Source: Paraburkholderia dinghuensis (lineage in GTDB: Bacteria > Pseudomonadota > Gammaproteobacteria > Burkholderiales > Burkholderiaceae). From it: a stretch of 64,000 nucleotides of DNA. The DNA is taken from NCBI RefSeq assembly GCF_003837865.1, contig NZ_RQIS01000003.1:331562-395561 (forward strand), written 5' to 3'. A program made the position numbers and the translations under genes. Every line of letters starts with the position of its first letter. Within the stretch, counting starts at the first letter, position 1. Of this stretch, positions 1-8,401 are shown piece by piece. A model generated the notes under the pieces. That model searched no databases, was not told the origin of the DNA, and was given only the letters and a program-made list of their open reading frames with translations.

Positions 1-1638
1 CATCGCGCGCGTGTCGACGCAGCGCGGCGTGCCGGGCAGCGTGCGCGCCAGATCCTTGAGCGCCGCGCGTTGCACCTTCTGCGTGCCTGTGAGCGGGAGG
101 GCATCGACGAATGCGACGTAGCCAGGCGCCTTGAAATAGGCGAGGCGCGTGAGGCAAAGCTGCGTGAGCGCGGCGGCGGTGGAGGCGAGCGAGCCGTCAT
201 CGAGCGGCTCGCGCGGGACCACGCACGCGAGCACTTCGTCGCCACGTACTGCGTCGGGTGTGGCGGCCACGGCGACGTCCGCGACGCACGGATGCTTGCG
301 CAACACGCTCTCGACTTCGACTGCCGAGATGTTCTCGCCGCTACGGCGGATCACGTTCTTCTTGCGGTCGACGAAATACATCTGGCCGTCCGCGTCCTGC
401 TGAACGATGTCGCCCGTGTGGAACCAGCCGCCTTCCCATGCTGCGGCAGTTGCTTCGGCATCCTTCAGATATTCGCGGAAGAAGCCGCGACGCGGTTGCG
501 GACCACTCGCGCGCACCCACAACTCGCCGGGCGTGCCGCTCTCAACCGGCGTGCCATCGTCGCCGACGATAAGCGCTTCAAGCGCCGCCTCGGGCCGTCC
601 GAAGCACGACTTGCCGACATTGCGCGGTTCACGGTTGGCGATCACGACCGCGCCCGCGCCGGTTTCGGTCATCGCCCAGGCTTCGATGAGCGGGATGCCG
701 AAGCGCGATTCGAATGGCGCGTGCAAGGTCTTGTCGACGCCCGCGCCGAAGCCGAAGCGCACGTCGTGACGGCGGTCGTCGGCGTGTTCGGGGGCGCCGA
801 GCAACATCGCGGGCATCACGCCCAGGTAGTGCATCACCGTCGCCCGCGCCGCGCGCACGCTGTCCCACCACGAACGCGGATGGAAGCGGTCGAGCACCAC
901 GATCGCACCGCCTGCGAGGATCATCGCCATCGTCGAGTACGCCATCGCATTCATGTGCGTCATCGGCAGTGGCGTGATGAGACGTTCGGCGCCGGGGCGC
1001 AGCGCACACAGTCCGCCGATGCGGTTGTACCAGACGCCCGCGAGCAGGAAGTACTCGTTCGGCAGCACACAGGCCTTCGGGCGGCCCGTCGTGCCCGAGG
1101 TGTAGAGCAACGCGCATTCGGTGTCGCCATCGGGCTTTCCATCGCGAGGTGGCGTCGCGGCGCGTGGTGTTTCGTGAGCGTCGGCTTCGCACAGCGCTAC
1201 GGTGCGCTGTGCCGCGACGGCTGCCGCGCGCAGTTCGGCGTGGCGCGCGGCGGGCGCGACGGCGAGGTCGAGTTCGCTATGGCCGGTGATGTATTCGAGT
1301 TCGGCTGCGCGCAACTCGGTGGAAAGCGGCACCACGGAAACGCCGAGCGCGTTCAGCGCGAGCCAGTGCAGGAAGAACGCGGGGCGGTTTTCGAGCATCA
1401 GCCCGGCGCGATGACCGAGGCCGAAGCCCGCCGCGCGATAGCGCGCGGCCAGCGCGCCAATGCGCGCGAGCGCTTCGCCGTAGCGCAGCACGCCGGGTTC
1501 GATGCCGTAAATCTGCGCGGTTTCGGGCATCACGACGAGAAAATCGTGACAGGGGTACTGTGCCGCGCTCGCGGCGAACGCGGCGTAGACGGATTCGAAC
1601 GGCAACGCTTCGGACTGGATTGAACTGGAAGTCACCAT
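1..1638 (-). CDS. AMP-dependent acyl/aryl-CoA ligase (C-terminus cut by window edge)
   Basis: Probable ATP-dependent ligase that activates a carboxylic acid as its CoA thioester through an acyl-adenylate. The 546 codons visible have no stop, so a few C-terminal residues lie outside the window. The P-loop YTSGTTGRPK is at about residues 179-188, followed by the conserved HTGD and DRKKN motifs and a late GTQK that fits the adenylating lysine, so nearly the whole ANL fold is present. It starts five bases after the oxygenase beta-subunit stop, so it is the last visible gene of the ring-hydroxylating oxygenase operon. The substrate cannot be read from sequence; an aromatic or alicyclic acid is inferred from context. 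Confidence 0.85.
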   Translation of the reverse strand, partial: MVTSSSIQSEALPFESVYAAFAASAAQYPCHDFLVVMPETAQIYGIEPGVLRYGEALARIGALAARYRAAGFGLGHRAGLMLENRPAFFLHWLALNALGVSVVPLSTELRAAELEYITGHSELDLAVAPAARHAELRAAAVAAQRTVALCEADAHETPRAATPPRDGKPDGDTECALLYTSGTTGRPKACVLPNEYFLLAGVWYNRIGGLCALRPGAERLITPLPMTHMNAMAYSTMAMILAGGAIVVLDRFHPRSWWDSVRAARATVMHYLGVMPAMLLGAPEHADDRRHDVRFGFGAGVDKTLHAPFESRFGIPLIEAWAMTETGAGAVVIANREPRNVGKSCFGRPEAALEALIVGDDGTPVESGTPGELWVRASGPQPRRGFFREYLKDAEATAAAWEGGWFHTGDIVQQDADGQMYFVDRKKNVIRRSGENISAVEVESVLRKHPCVADVAVAATPDAVRGDEVLACVVPREPLDDGSLASTAAALTQLCLTRLAYFKAPGYVAFVDALPLTGTQKVQRAALKDLARTLPGTPRCVDTRAM

Positions 1639-1643
1639 CGTTC

Positions 1644-2135
1644 TCACATGAAAAGCTGCACGGATGGCAGCGCGGCATCGCAGTTGAGCAGGTCGATGCG
1701 TTTCTCGCGAATGCGCCATGCGCCGTTTTCGCCGACCAGGTGATGACGTACGACGCCCGTGAAAATCAGTTGCTCGTCGCCGCGTGCTTCGGCGTAGAAG
1801 AACGGCGTGCGCAGGCGATAGCCTGCTTCGCCTTCCGCCGCTTCGACTTCGGGGCGTTGCAGCACATGCTGGCAACGGCTTTCGGGTTGCTGCGAAAACG
1901 CGCGCGGCTCTTTCAGGCGCTCAATGCGCAGCTTTAGCAGCAAACGGTCCTCATACATCAGCGATACATGGTTCAGGCCGTCCTGCTGGTTCGGCACCAG
2001 CGGAATCCAGTAGAGGCCGTCTTCCGCGAACAGGTTGTGCCACGCGTCAAAGTTTTTTTCGTCGAGGAGCCGCGCCTCGCGGTAGACGAAATCGATCAAC
2101 GCCTCGCGCAGTGCTGAATCGGGTGAGTGGATCAT
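1644..2135 (-). CDS. aromatic ring-hydroxylating oxygenase, beta (small) subunit
   Basis: Non-catalytic structural subunit (163 aa) of a Rieske oxygenase, with the NTF2-like fold of the family. The sequence has the usual N-terminal helix (FVYREARLLDEKNFDAW), LFAEDGLYWIP, and a C-terminal IREKRIDLLNCD. I chose ATG 2135 because GAGGA lies seven bases upstream. An in-frame ATG at 2156 overlaps the alpha stop as ATGA and would add seven residues. It sits 17 bases after the alpha gene, as expected for the alpha-beta pair that forms an (alpha-beta)3 hexamer. Confidence 0.9.
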   Translation of the reverse strand: MIHSPDSALREALIDFVYREARLLDEKNFDAWHNLFAEDGLYWIPLVPNQQDGLNHVSLMYEDRLLLKLRIERLKEPRAFSQQPESRCQHVLQRPEVEAAEGEAGYRLRTPFFYAEARGDEQLIFTGVVRHHLVGENGAWRIREKRIDLLNCDAALPSVQLFM

Positions 2136-2152
2136 TGCGTTCGTCCTCGTCG

Positions 2153-3472
2153 TCATTTCGTGCCTTGCGGCGTCATGTAGCGCGCCCACGCGCGGAACTG
2201 GTTGCGCATCGAGATTTCGCTCGTGCCGTTTACCGTCTGGTCCCGGTGGTCTTCTTCGCCGGCGCGGTAGTCGCGGTGCAGGCTCACCCAGTCGTTGCCG
2301 CTCGCTTCGAGGCCCTCCTGGATGCCGCGGTACGCGTGCAGGTCGTCGTGACCGACCACGGACATCGGCGAGTTGATCAGGCGCGAGTACGTGAGCGTGC
2401 GTTGCAGGAGCGCGTCGGGCGCGCCCTTCAGGCGGAACGTCCACGATTCGATCAGCGTCTTGTTTGCCGCGATCGGGCGCACCACGCGGATCGCCTGGAT
2501 CGCGCCCTTGATCGTGAGGCTCGGGTAGTAGACCGTGTTGTGGCGCGCCGTGCCGAGCACAGACTTCGCTTTCTCCTCGCCCATCGCATCGATGAGCTTC
2601 TGCTCGTATTCGGGCTGCGCCGAATAGCTCGAATGAATCGAGAAGTTCACGCCCGTGTAGCTGTGGCCGTTCTCGAACACGCGCACGCCCATGCCGTCGA
2701 AGAAGGCGTAATCGGAGACGAACGGCACGAACTGCTCGATCGCCATCGGCTTCGGTTCGTCAGCCGGCTTGCCTTCCCAGAGCTTTTTCGCCGTACCTGC
2801 CGACGACTCGTGCGCCACCATCGGATGCATCGTGTCGTTCAGGTTCTCGACGAACATCTTCCAGTTGCAGTTGTGCATGTAGCGCAGGCACCCGCCCGCA
2901 ATTTCGAGTTCGCCTTCAGGCGAGCGGTCGGCCATGTTGTCGATGGACGAAAGCGAGTCGCCGAAGTATTCCTCGAAGGTCGGACCATCGTCGGAAAGAC
3001 GCACGAACACAAAACCGCGATACGTGGCTACGTTTGCGACCGCGTGCAGGCCTTGTCCCGAGGGGCATTCCTTTAGACGCGTGCCCTCGTAACCGTTCTT
3101 TTGCGGAATCGCAAGCAGCTTGCCGTCGGTCTTGAAGGTCCAGGCATGGTACGGACAGCGAAAGAATTTTCCGGTATTGCCCTCGCGCGCGCTCACGAGC
3201 TTTGCGCCTTTGTGCGCGCAGCGGTTCTTGAGCACGCGGACGCCGCCGTTGCTCTCGCGGACCATCACGAGCGGCTCGCCCGCGATGTCGACGGTCAGGT
3301 AGTCGCCGGCGTTCGGCACCTGGCTCGTGTGCCCCGCGTAGACCCACGTGCGGCGCCAGAGGCGCTCCATTTCCAGATCGAAGACTTCCTGGTCGAGATA
3401 GACGTCGCGATGAACCTGGTCCGGTTCGATCAGCGCGGCGAGCGCACTGTCGTCTTCGCGGTAGCGGGGCAT
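2153..3472 (-). CDS. aromatic ring-hydroxylating oxygenase, alpha (large, catalytic) subunit
   Basis: Catalytic subunit (439 aa) of a Rieske non-haem iron oxygenase that adds O2 to an aromatic ring. The Rieske 2Fe-2S ligands are visible as C85-x-H87 and C106-x2-H109. The mononuclear iron motif is D213-x2-H216-x4-H221. The start at 3472 has AGGAGA six bases upstream. It lies between the reductase and the beta subunit on the same strand. The family includes benzoate, anthranilate, terephthalate and salicylate oxygenases; I cannot assign the substrate. The adjoining CoA ligase suggests an acid substrate or product. Confidence 0.93.
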   Translation of the reverse strand: MPRYREDDSALAALIEPDQVHRDVYLDQEVFDLEMERLWRRTWVYAGHTSQVPNAGDYLTVDIAGEPLVMVRESNGGVRVLKNRCAHKGAKLVSAREGNTGKFFRCPYHAWTFKTDGKLLAIPQKNGYEGTRLKECPSGQGLHAVANVATYRGFVFVRLSDDGPTFEEYFGDSLSSIDNMADRSPEGELEIAGGCLRYMHNCNWKMFVENLNDTMHPMVAHESSAGTAKKLWEGKPADEPKPMAIEQFVPFVSDYAFFDGMGVRVFENGHSYTGVNFSIHSSYSAQPEYEQKLIDAMGEEKAKSVLGTARHNTVYYPSLTIKGAIQAIRVVRPIAANKTLIESWTFRLKGAPDALLQRTLTYSRLINSPMSVVGHDDLHAYRGIQEGLEASGNDWVSLHRDYRAGEEDHRDQTVNGTSEISMRNQFRAWARYMTPQGTK

Positions 3473-3534
3473 ATGAGGGTCTCCTGGGCTTGAATGGGGC
3501 GTGTATAGACGTGAGGACGTGAGGGCGCGCGTCG

Positions 3535-4533
3535 TCACGCGTCGAGAACGAGCCGCGATCCGCATGCGCGCGACACGCAGATGTGCATCACCTTGCCCGC
3601 GCGCTTTTCGCTGTCGCTCAGGCAGTAGTCGCGATGGTCGACCTCGCCTTCGATCACACCCACTTCGCACACGCCGCATTCGCCGCGCTTGCAGTCGTAG
3701 AGCGGATCGAGGCCGTTGTCGAGCATGGCGTCGAGAATCGTTTGTTTCGGTGCGATGGCCAGCGTCACGCCGGACTGACGCAGTTCGACTTCGAATGAGG
3801 TGTCGCCAGCTTGTGGCGCGGCCGCAGCGAACAACTCGGAGCGGATCGCGTCGCGCGGCCAGCCGCGTGCGGTGGCGAGCGCGATCGTCGCGTCGATCAG
3901 TCCTTGCGGACCGCAGACGTAGAGCGGTTGCGTGGGGCGAAGCGTGTCGAAGAGGCGCGCAAGATCGAAGCGATTCGCCTCATGCACTTCGTCGTCGCCG
4001 TAAAGACGGAGGTTTTTTCCGGTGACTGCGCGCAGTTCGTCGACGAATGCCAGTTGCGCGATCGCACGTCCCGTGTAGTGCAGCGTGAACCGATGCTGGC
4101 GCGCGGCGAGGGCGGCGGCCATCGACGCGATCGGCGTGACGCCGATGCCGCCTGCGATCAGCACGGCGTCGTCGCACGCGCCGAGCGCGAACGCGTTGGC
4201 GGGTGGCGTGATCCGCAGCGTGCTACCTGCGCGCACGGCTTCATGCATCCATCGCGAGCCGCCCGTGCCCGTGTCTTCGCGGCGGACCGCGATCAGGTAG
4301 TGATCGGGCGCTTGCGATATCGCGGCGTCGCCCGTGAAGTCGACGAGTGAATAGGCGCGCCAGTCTGCGGCACGCTCCGGCTGCACCTGCACGCGGATAT
4401 GCGCGCCCGCCGTGTAGCCCGGCAGCGCGCGGCCATCGGCTGCGCGCAGGCGGAATGCCGTGACGTGCGGCGTGAGGGTCTGCACGGTCTCGACGACGAC
4501 ATCGAAGGTATCGGTAACGCTCGGGGCGCTCAT
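3535..4533 (-). CDS. oxygenase reductase: flavin/NAD(P)H domain plus C-terminal 2Fe-2S ferredoxin (PDR/VanB type)
   Basis: Electron-transfer partner (332 aa) of the adjacent oxygenase. An N-terminal flavin-binding barrel contains RAYSLVD. The nucleotide-binding part has GGIGVTPIASM. The C-terminus is a plant-type ferredoxin with C-x4-C-x2-C (CKRGECGVC) and a distal Cys in HICVS. This domain order is that of phthalate dioxygenase reductase and vanillate demethylase B, which normally use FMN. It is the first gene of the minus-strand operon, 62 bases before alpha. No separate ferredoxin gene is seen, so the system looks two-component. Confidence 0.92.
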   Translation of the reverse strand: MSAPSVTDTFDVVVETVQTLTPHVTAFRLRAADGRALPGYTAGAHIRVQVQPERAADWRAYSLVDFTGDAAISQAPDHYLIAVRREDTGTGGSRWMHEAVRAGSTLRITPPANAFALGACDDAVLIAGGIGVTPIASMAAALAARQHRFTLHYTGRAIAQLAFVDELRAVTGKNLRLYGDDEVHEANRFDLARLFDTLRPTQPLYVCGPQGLIDATIALATARGWPRDAIRSELFAAAAPQAGDTSFEVELRQSGVTLAIAPKQTILDAMLDNGLDPLYDCKRGECGVCEVGVIEGEVDHRDYCLSDSEKRAGKVMHICVSRACGSRLVLDA

Positions 4534-4669
4534 GCGGAGGCTCCTTGCGGGACAACGGGTCGGCGAGAATTCATGGGGGCGTCTCCTGCCCGTCTGCTGC
4601 GGGCGATACTGCGTGGTCCAATCATCGAGGATGGGGCGCGATGCGCGTAAACCCTTTAGGTTGGAAAAT

Positions 4670-4681
4670 ATGAAATTTCAT
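4670..4681. promoter_or_regulatory. perfect 12-bp palindrome ATGAAATTTCAT in the divergent promoter region
   Basis: The 341-base gap 4534-4874 between the reductase gene and the thiolase-like gene has no convincing gene. Its centre (about 4656-4710) is strikingly AT-rich against a GC-rich background and carries this perfect palindrome. A half-site copy, ATGAAAT, follows at 4697-4703. The position fits an operator for a regulator controlling both arms. No regulator gene is next to it in the window, so the binding protein is unknown. Confidence 0.5.
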
Positions 4682-4696
4682 GGGTTTTATTGGATA

Positions 4697-4717
4697 ATGA
4701 AATTAATCGACTGTCAA
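4697..4717 (-). promoter_or_regulatory. candidate -35 region for the oxygenase operon
   Basis: On the minus strand TTGACA, a perfect -35 hexamer, occupies 4717-4712. Downstream lies TATCCA at 15-base spacing (4696-4691), a weak -10. If used, transcription would begin close to the ATGAAATTTCAT palindrome, which would then act as a downstream operator. This is a sequence reading only. Confidence 0.35.
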
Positions 4718-4874
4718 GGCGGCGGCGGTTCACGCGGCGCACACGATGCAAACCCTGGGAAGACACGGATGAAGGCAGACGAAATGAAGGGCGGAAACGG
4801 TGGCATTGGCCGCGCGTCCTGCTTGTGCAACCGGAAACACACGGACCGCGCGCCACGCGGCGCAGGGAGGCGTC

Positions 4875-6038
4875 ATGGCGGCTGATTTCGATGGCGCCGT
4901 GATTGCGGGCGGCGTCGAAGTGCCGTACCGCCGGCAGGCGCCCGAACACACCACGGGCGATCTGCTCGCGCAGGCGTTCGACGCAGCGCTCGCGCAAACG
5001 GGCTTTTCAGCGCGAGACGTCGACGGTTTGGGCGTGGCATCGTTCACGCTCGCGCCCGATCACGCCATCGACATGGCGTGGCGGCTCGGCATCAGCCCGC
5101 GCTGGTGCATGGACGACTGCCACGGCGGCGCGAGCGCGATCAACATGCTCCAGCACGCGATCCGCGCGGTGCAACACGGCGATGCTTCGGTGATCGTGCT
5201 GCTTTCCGGCGACCGCTTCGAGGCCGCCGACTTCAAGCAACTCGTCGAGCACTACAACCTCACGACGCGCACGTATCTGCGCCCGCTGGAAAACGGCGGG
5301 CCGAACAGTTTGTTCGCCATGCTGACGAATCGGCACGCCGAGCGGCACGGGCTCGACGCGCGCGATTACGGCGCGTTGTGCGTCGCGCAGCGTGAGTGGG
5401 CGTCGCTGAATCCGGGTGCGGTGTACCGCACGCCGCTGACCCTCGACGACTATCTCGCCGCGCCGCGCGTCGCGGACCCGCTCGGCCGTTTCGACTGCGT
5501 GCCTGTGGTGTGCGGCGCGAACGCGGTGGTCGTGGCCCGTGCGGACCGGCTCCCACGCAGCGCGCGCACGACGCCGCTACACGTGCGCGCACTGCAATGC
5601 TGCTACAACCCCGATCACCAGGCTGGCGACGGTCTGCGCACGGGACTCGCCACGCTGGCGCCCGCGTTGTGGTCGCAGGCGCGCATGGGCGCGGCGGACA
5701 TGGACGTGGTGTCGGTCTACGACGACTATCCCGTGATGACGCTGATCCAGCTCGCCGATCTCGGCTTTGCGCCCGATGGCGACCTGCGCGCGCTGATCGG
5801 GCGCATCGCGTCGCGCGCGCTGCCGGTCAATACGTCGGGCGGACAGCTTTCGGCGGGGCAGGCGGGGGCGGCGGGCGGCATGCACGGGCTCGTCGAGGCG
5901 ATCGTGCAACTGCAGGGCGACGCAGGCGCGCGCCAGGTTCGTGGCGCACGGCGCGCGCTCGTGAGCGGCTACGGCATGGTGCAGTACCGCTACGGCATGT
6001 GCGCGAATGCGGTGGTACTGGAAAGGCAATCAGCATGA
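4875..6038 (+). CDS. SCP-x/Ltp2-like thiolase-fold protein (possible aldolase or acyl-CoA lyase)
   Basis: A 387-aa protein of the thiolase superfamily. Cys82 in DCHGGASA occupies the thiolase nucleophile position (C-x2-G-x2-A), and a late Cys376 in YGMC is kept. The usual catalytic GHP histidine is missing: the region reads SGGQLSAGQAG with Gln329 where His is expected. Partnership with a DUF35 protein is typical of Ltp2-type retro-aldolases of steroid side-chain breakdown, and of archaeal thiolase complexes. A strong GGAGG lies five bases upstream of ATG 4875. The stop overlaps the next start as ATGA. A true thiolytic role seems unlikely; C-C bond cleavage without thiolysis is inferred. Confidence 0.75.
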   Translation: MAADFDGAVIAGGVEVPYRRQAPEHTTGDLLAQAFDAALAQTGFSARDVDGLGVASFTLAPDHAIDMAWRLGISPRWCMDDCHGGASAINMLQHAIRAVQHGDASVIVLLSGDRFEAADFKQLVEHYNLTTRTYLRPLENGGPNSLFAMLTNRHAERHGLDARDYGALCVAQREWASLNPGAVYRTPLTLDDYLAAPRVADPLGRFDCVPVVCGANAVVVARADRLPRSARTTPLHVRALQCCYNPDHQAGDGLRTGLATLAPALWSQARMGAADMDVVSVYDDYPVMTLIQLADLGFAPDGDLRALIGRIASRALPVNTSGGQLSAGQAGAAGGMHGLVEAIVQLQGDAGARQVRGARRALVSGYGMVQYRYGMCANAVVLERQSA

Positions 6039-6358
6039 GCGAGACGACACTGACGATCTTCCGTTGCCGCGCTTGCGGCGAAGCGCTGTTTCCGGCGCGC
6101 TACCGCTGCCCGCGCTGCGGCGCGGCCGACTGGAGGGATGAAGACGCACCCTCGGGGGTGACCGAGGAAAGCACGGTGGTGCGTCATCGTGTGGGCGCGC
6201 TGGGGGCGGGCGATATCCACCTCGCGACCGTGCGTACCGATGCGGGTGCGGTCGTCATCGCGCGGCTCGACGCGCCGGCGTCGGGGCCAGTTCGGGCGGG
6301 CGAGCCGGTGCTTCTGACGATCGACAACGCAAAGCGGGTGTTGGCGCGCCCGCGATGA
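6035..6358 (+). CDS. DUF35 OB-fold/zinc-ribbon protein, partner of the thiolase-like gene
   Basis: A 107-aa protein with an N-terminal rubredoxin-like zinc ribbon (C-x2-C, then C-x2-C: CRAC...CPRC, residues about 10-27) followed by a short beta-rich OB-fold. DUF35 proteins bind acyl-CoA and form complexes with Ltp2- or HMG-CoA-synthase-like thiolase-fold enzymes. The start overlaps the upstream stop by four bases, so the two are translationally coupled and probably make one complex. Confidence 0.85.
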   Translation: MSETTLTIFRCRACGEALFPARYRCPRCGAADWRDEDAPSGVTEESTVVRHRVGALGAGDIHLATVRTDAGAVVIARLDAPASGPVRAGEPVLLTIDNAKRVLARPR

Positions 6359-6394
6359 GTGGCGGTGCGCCGCTATGCGAGAATTGATGTTCTG

Positions 6395-6435
6395 GGTCCG
6401 GCGTTGGTGCGCCGGACCTGTTCCAAACGTTTTTT
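6395..6435 (+). terminator. probable terminator after the thiolase/DUF35 operon
   Basis: A perfect 9-bp GC-rich stem (6395-6403 with 6410-6418) with a 6-base loop is followed, 11 bases later, by six T residues. The distance to the T-run is longer than usual for a Rho-independent terminator. Confidence 0.5.
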
Positions 6436-6451
6436 CGCATCGATTTTCCGT

Positions 6452-6862
6452 ATGACTGATCCAGCCGACGAAGCGCCGCAGCAACCCACGGCCTTTGAAC
6501 TTGTCGGCGGCGAGGCGCGCGTGCGCGAACTCGTCGACCGTTTCTACGACCTGATGGACCTCGAACCCGAATTCAAGGAGCTTCGCGCGATGCATCCGAC
6601 CACACTGGACGGGTCGCGCGACAAGCTCTTCTGGTTCCTCTGCGGCTGGCTTGGCGGCCCGGACCACTACGTCGAGCGCTTTGGCCACCCACGTTTGCGC
6701 GCGCGGCATATGCCGTACGCGATTGCATCACTGGACCGCGACCAGTGGGTGCGTTGCATGGCGTGGGCGATGGAAGAAGTCGGCCTGCCCGAGCCGCTGC
6801 GCGAGCGCCTCGTGCATTCGTTCTTCGATACGGCCGACTGGATGCGCAATCGTCCGGGCTGA
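6452..6862 (+). CDS. group II truncated haemoglobin
   Basis: A 136-aa 2-on-2 haem protein (trHbO type) that binds O2 or NO; in related bacteria such proteins are linked to oxygen or nitrosative stress. The order FELVGGEARVRELVDRFYDLMD, then RDKLFWFLCGWLGGP and RFGHPRLRARHMPYAI matches the family: the distal-site region is followed by the proximal His in GHP/RHMP and the G/H helices with conserved WVRCM. The start is ATG 6452. The first codons lie just after the terminator-like hairpin, so it has its own promoter or is read through from upstream. Confidence 0.92.
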   Translation: MTDPADEAPQQPTAFELVGGEARVRELVDRFYDLMDLEPEFKELRAMHPTTLDGSRDKLFWFLCGWLGGPDHYVERFGHPRLRARHMPYAIASLDRDQWVRCMAWAMEEVGLPEPLRERLVHSFFDTADWMRNRPG

Positions 6863-7060
6863 AGCCTTGCACGGGAGGGTCCGGCTGAGCCACGCACAAT
6901 CCTCGCCGGATCCTCGCTCAAACCCCGCTTGAGCTTTACCCGACCCAACTGGCCCGGTTGGCGGCCCGGTACAGTCCGGCAGCGGGGCGTTGCGGTTGAT
7001 TTTCAAGATGCGCCGTGCGACGTCCATAATGGCCGTTCGGCAGGCTGACGAGGAGATCGC

Positions 7061-7795
7061 ATGACCACCACCCGGGCGCTATTTCGCGAGGATGCCTATC
7101 TGACGCACTGCGACGCCACGATCGTCGCGGTGGGCGAGGACGGCGTACGCCTCGACCAGACCATTTTCTATCCGCTCGGCGGCGGTCAGGCGGGCGACAC
7201 CGGTGCCTTGGTGCTGGCGGACGGCACACGCATCGAGATCGCCGACACGCGCAAGGCGAAGTTCGAAGGCGCCACACCCGACGACGCACTGCATGTACCC
7301 GCTGCGGGCCAGGAGGCGCTGATCGCGCGCTTGCGCGCGGGCGAGCCGGTGCGCGCTGAAATCGACTGGACGCGGCGTCACCGTCATATGCGGTTGCACA
7401 CGGCGAGCCATCTGATGTGCGCGGTGCTCCCGTATCCCGTCGACGGCTGCAGCATCACGGCCGACTACGCACGTATCGATTTCGCGACGGTCGAGCCGAT
7501 CGAGCGCGACATGGTCGAGTCGCGGCTAGCGGAACTGGTGGCAGGTGCCCATGCGGTCGAAACCGAATGGATCACCGACGAGGAAATGGCCGCGCGTCCC
7601 GAACTCGTTCGGACGATGAGCGTCAAGCCGCCGATGGGCCTCGGTCGCGTGCGGCTCCTGCGCATCGAGAATGTGGATCTGCAGCCGTGTGGCGGCACGC
7701 ACGTGCGTAATACGCGGGAAATCGGTGCGTTGCGCGTTGCGAAGCTGGAGAAGAAGAGCGCGCGCACGCGCCGTCTCGTGCTGGAGCTGGCATGA
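7061..7795 (+). CDS. AlaX-type alanyl-tRNA editing hydrolase
   Basis: A stand-alone editing domain (244 aa) that deacylates Ser- or Gly-tRNA(Ala), acting in trans to AlaRS. The zinc-binding motifs are both intact: H113-T-A-S-H117 and C210-G-G-T-H214. The N-terminal FYPLGGGQAGDTG is the typical AlaX/AlaRS glycine-rich segment. ATG 7061 has GAGGAG six bases upstream. The stop overlaps the next start as ATGA. Confidence 0.93.
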   Translation: MTTTRALFREDAYLTHCDATIVAVGEDGVRLDQTIFYPLGGGQAGDTGALVLADGTRIEIADTRKAKFEGATPDDALHVPAAGQEALIARLRAGEPVRAEIDWTRRHRHMRLHTASHLMCAVLPYPVDGCSITADYARIDFATVEPIERDMVESRLAELVAGAHAVETEWITDEEMAARPELVRTMSVKPPMGLGRVRLLRIENVDLQPCGGTHVRNTREIGALRVAKLEKKSARTRRLVLELA

Positions 7796-8382
7796 CGGCC
7801 GCCGCGCATGATCCGCGCGATGTGCTGGACTTCTGGTTCGGCGAGCCGGGCTCGTCCGAATACGGCCAGGCTCGCAAGATGTGGTTTTACAAGGACGAGG
7901 CATTCGACGCGCTACTGCGCGAGCGCTTCGGCGCGCTGCTCGATTCAGCGTGCGCTGGCGAACTCGATGCCTGGGCCGGGACACCCGAAGGGGCGCTCGC
8001 ACTTTTGATCGTGCTGGATCAGTTTTCGCGCAACTGCCATCGCGGCACGCCACGCGCATTTGCCGCCGACGAACGCGCCCTCGATGTTGCGCGTCAACTC
8101 GTGGCGAGCGGCGCGGACCGCACGTTGCCGACACCCCAACATCGTGTTTTCGCGTACATGCCGTTCGAGCATGCGGAGTCGATGGATGCGCAGCGGGAAT
8201 CGTTGCGTCTTTTCGGCGAACTCGCGGCGGAGCCGGGGTGTCAGGGCTACTACGACTACGCCGTGCGGCACGCCAATGTCATCGAACGGTTCGGGCGCTT
8301 TCCGCATCGCAACGCCCAATTGGGCCGCGCATCGAGCGACGAAGAACTCGCGTTCCTGCGCGAGCCTGGTTCGTCGTTCTAG
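7792..8382 (+). CDS. DUF924 family protein
   Basis: A 196-aa soluble protein of unknown function. The family signature is clear: VLDFWFGEP at the N-terminus, LIVLDQFSRNCHRGTPRAFAAD in the middle, MPFEHAES and ERFGRFPHRN near the C-terminus. The fold is a TPR-like helical bundle. It is coupled to alaX through an ATGA overlap, so the two are co-transcribed. Confidence 0.92.
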   Translation: MTAAAHDPRDVLDFWFGEPGSSEYGQARKMWFYKDEAFDALLRERFGALLDSACAGELDAWAGTPEGALALLIVLDQFSRNCHRGTPRAFAADERALDVARQLVASGADRTLPTPQHRVFAYMPFEHAESMDAQRESLRLFGELAAEPGCQGYYDYAVRHANVIERFGRFPHRNAQLGRASSDEELAFLREPGSSF

Positions 8383-8401
8383 TTTCGCTCAGCGGGTTCG
8401 C

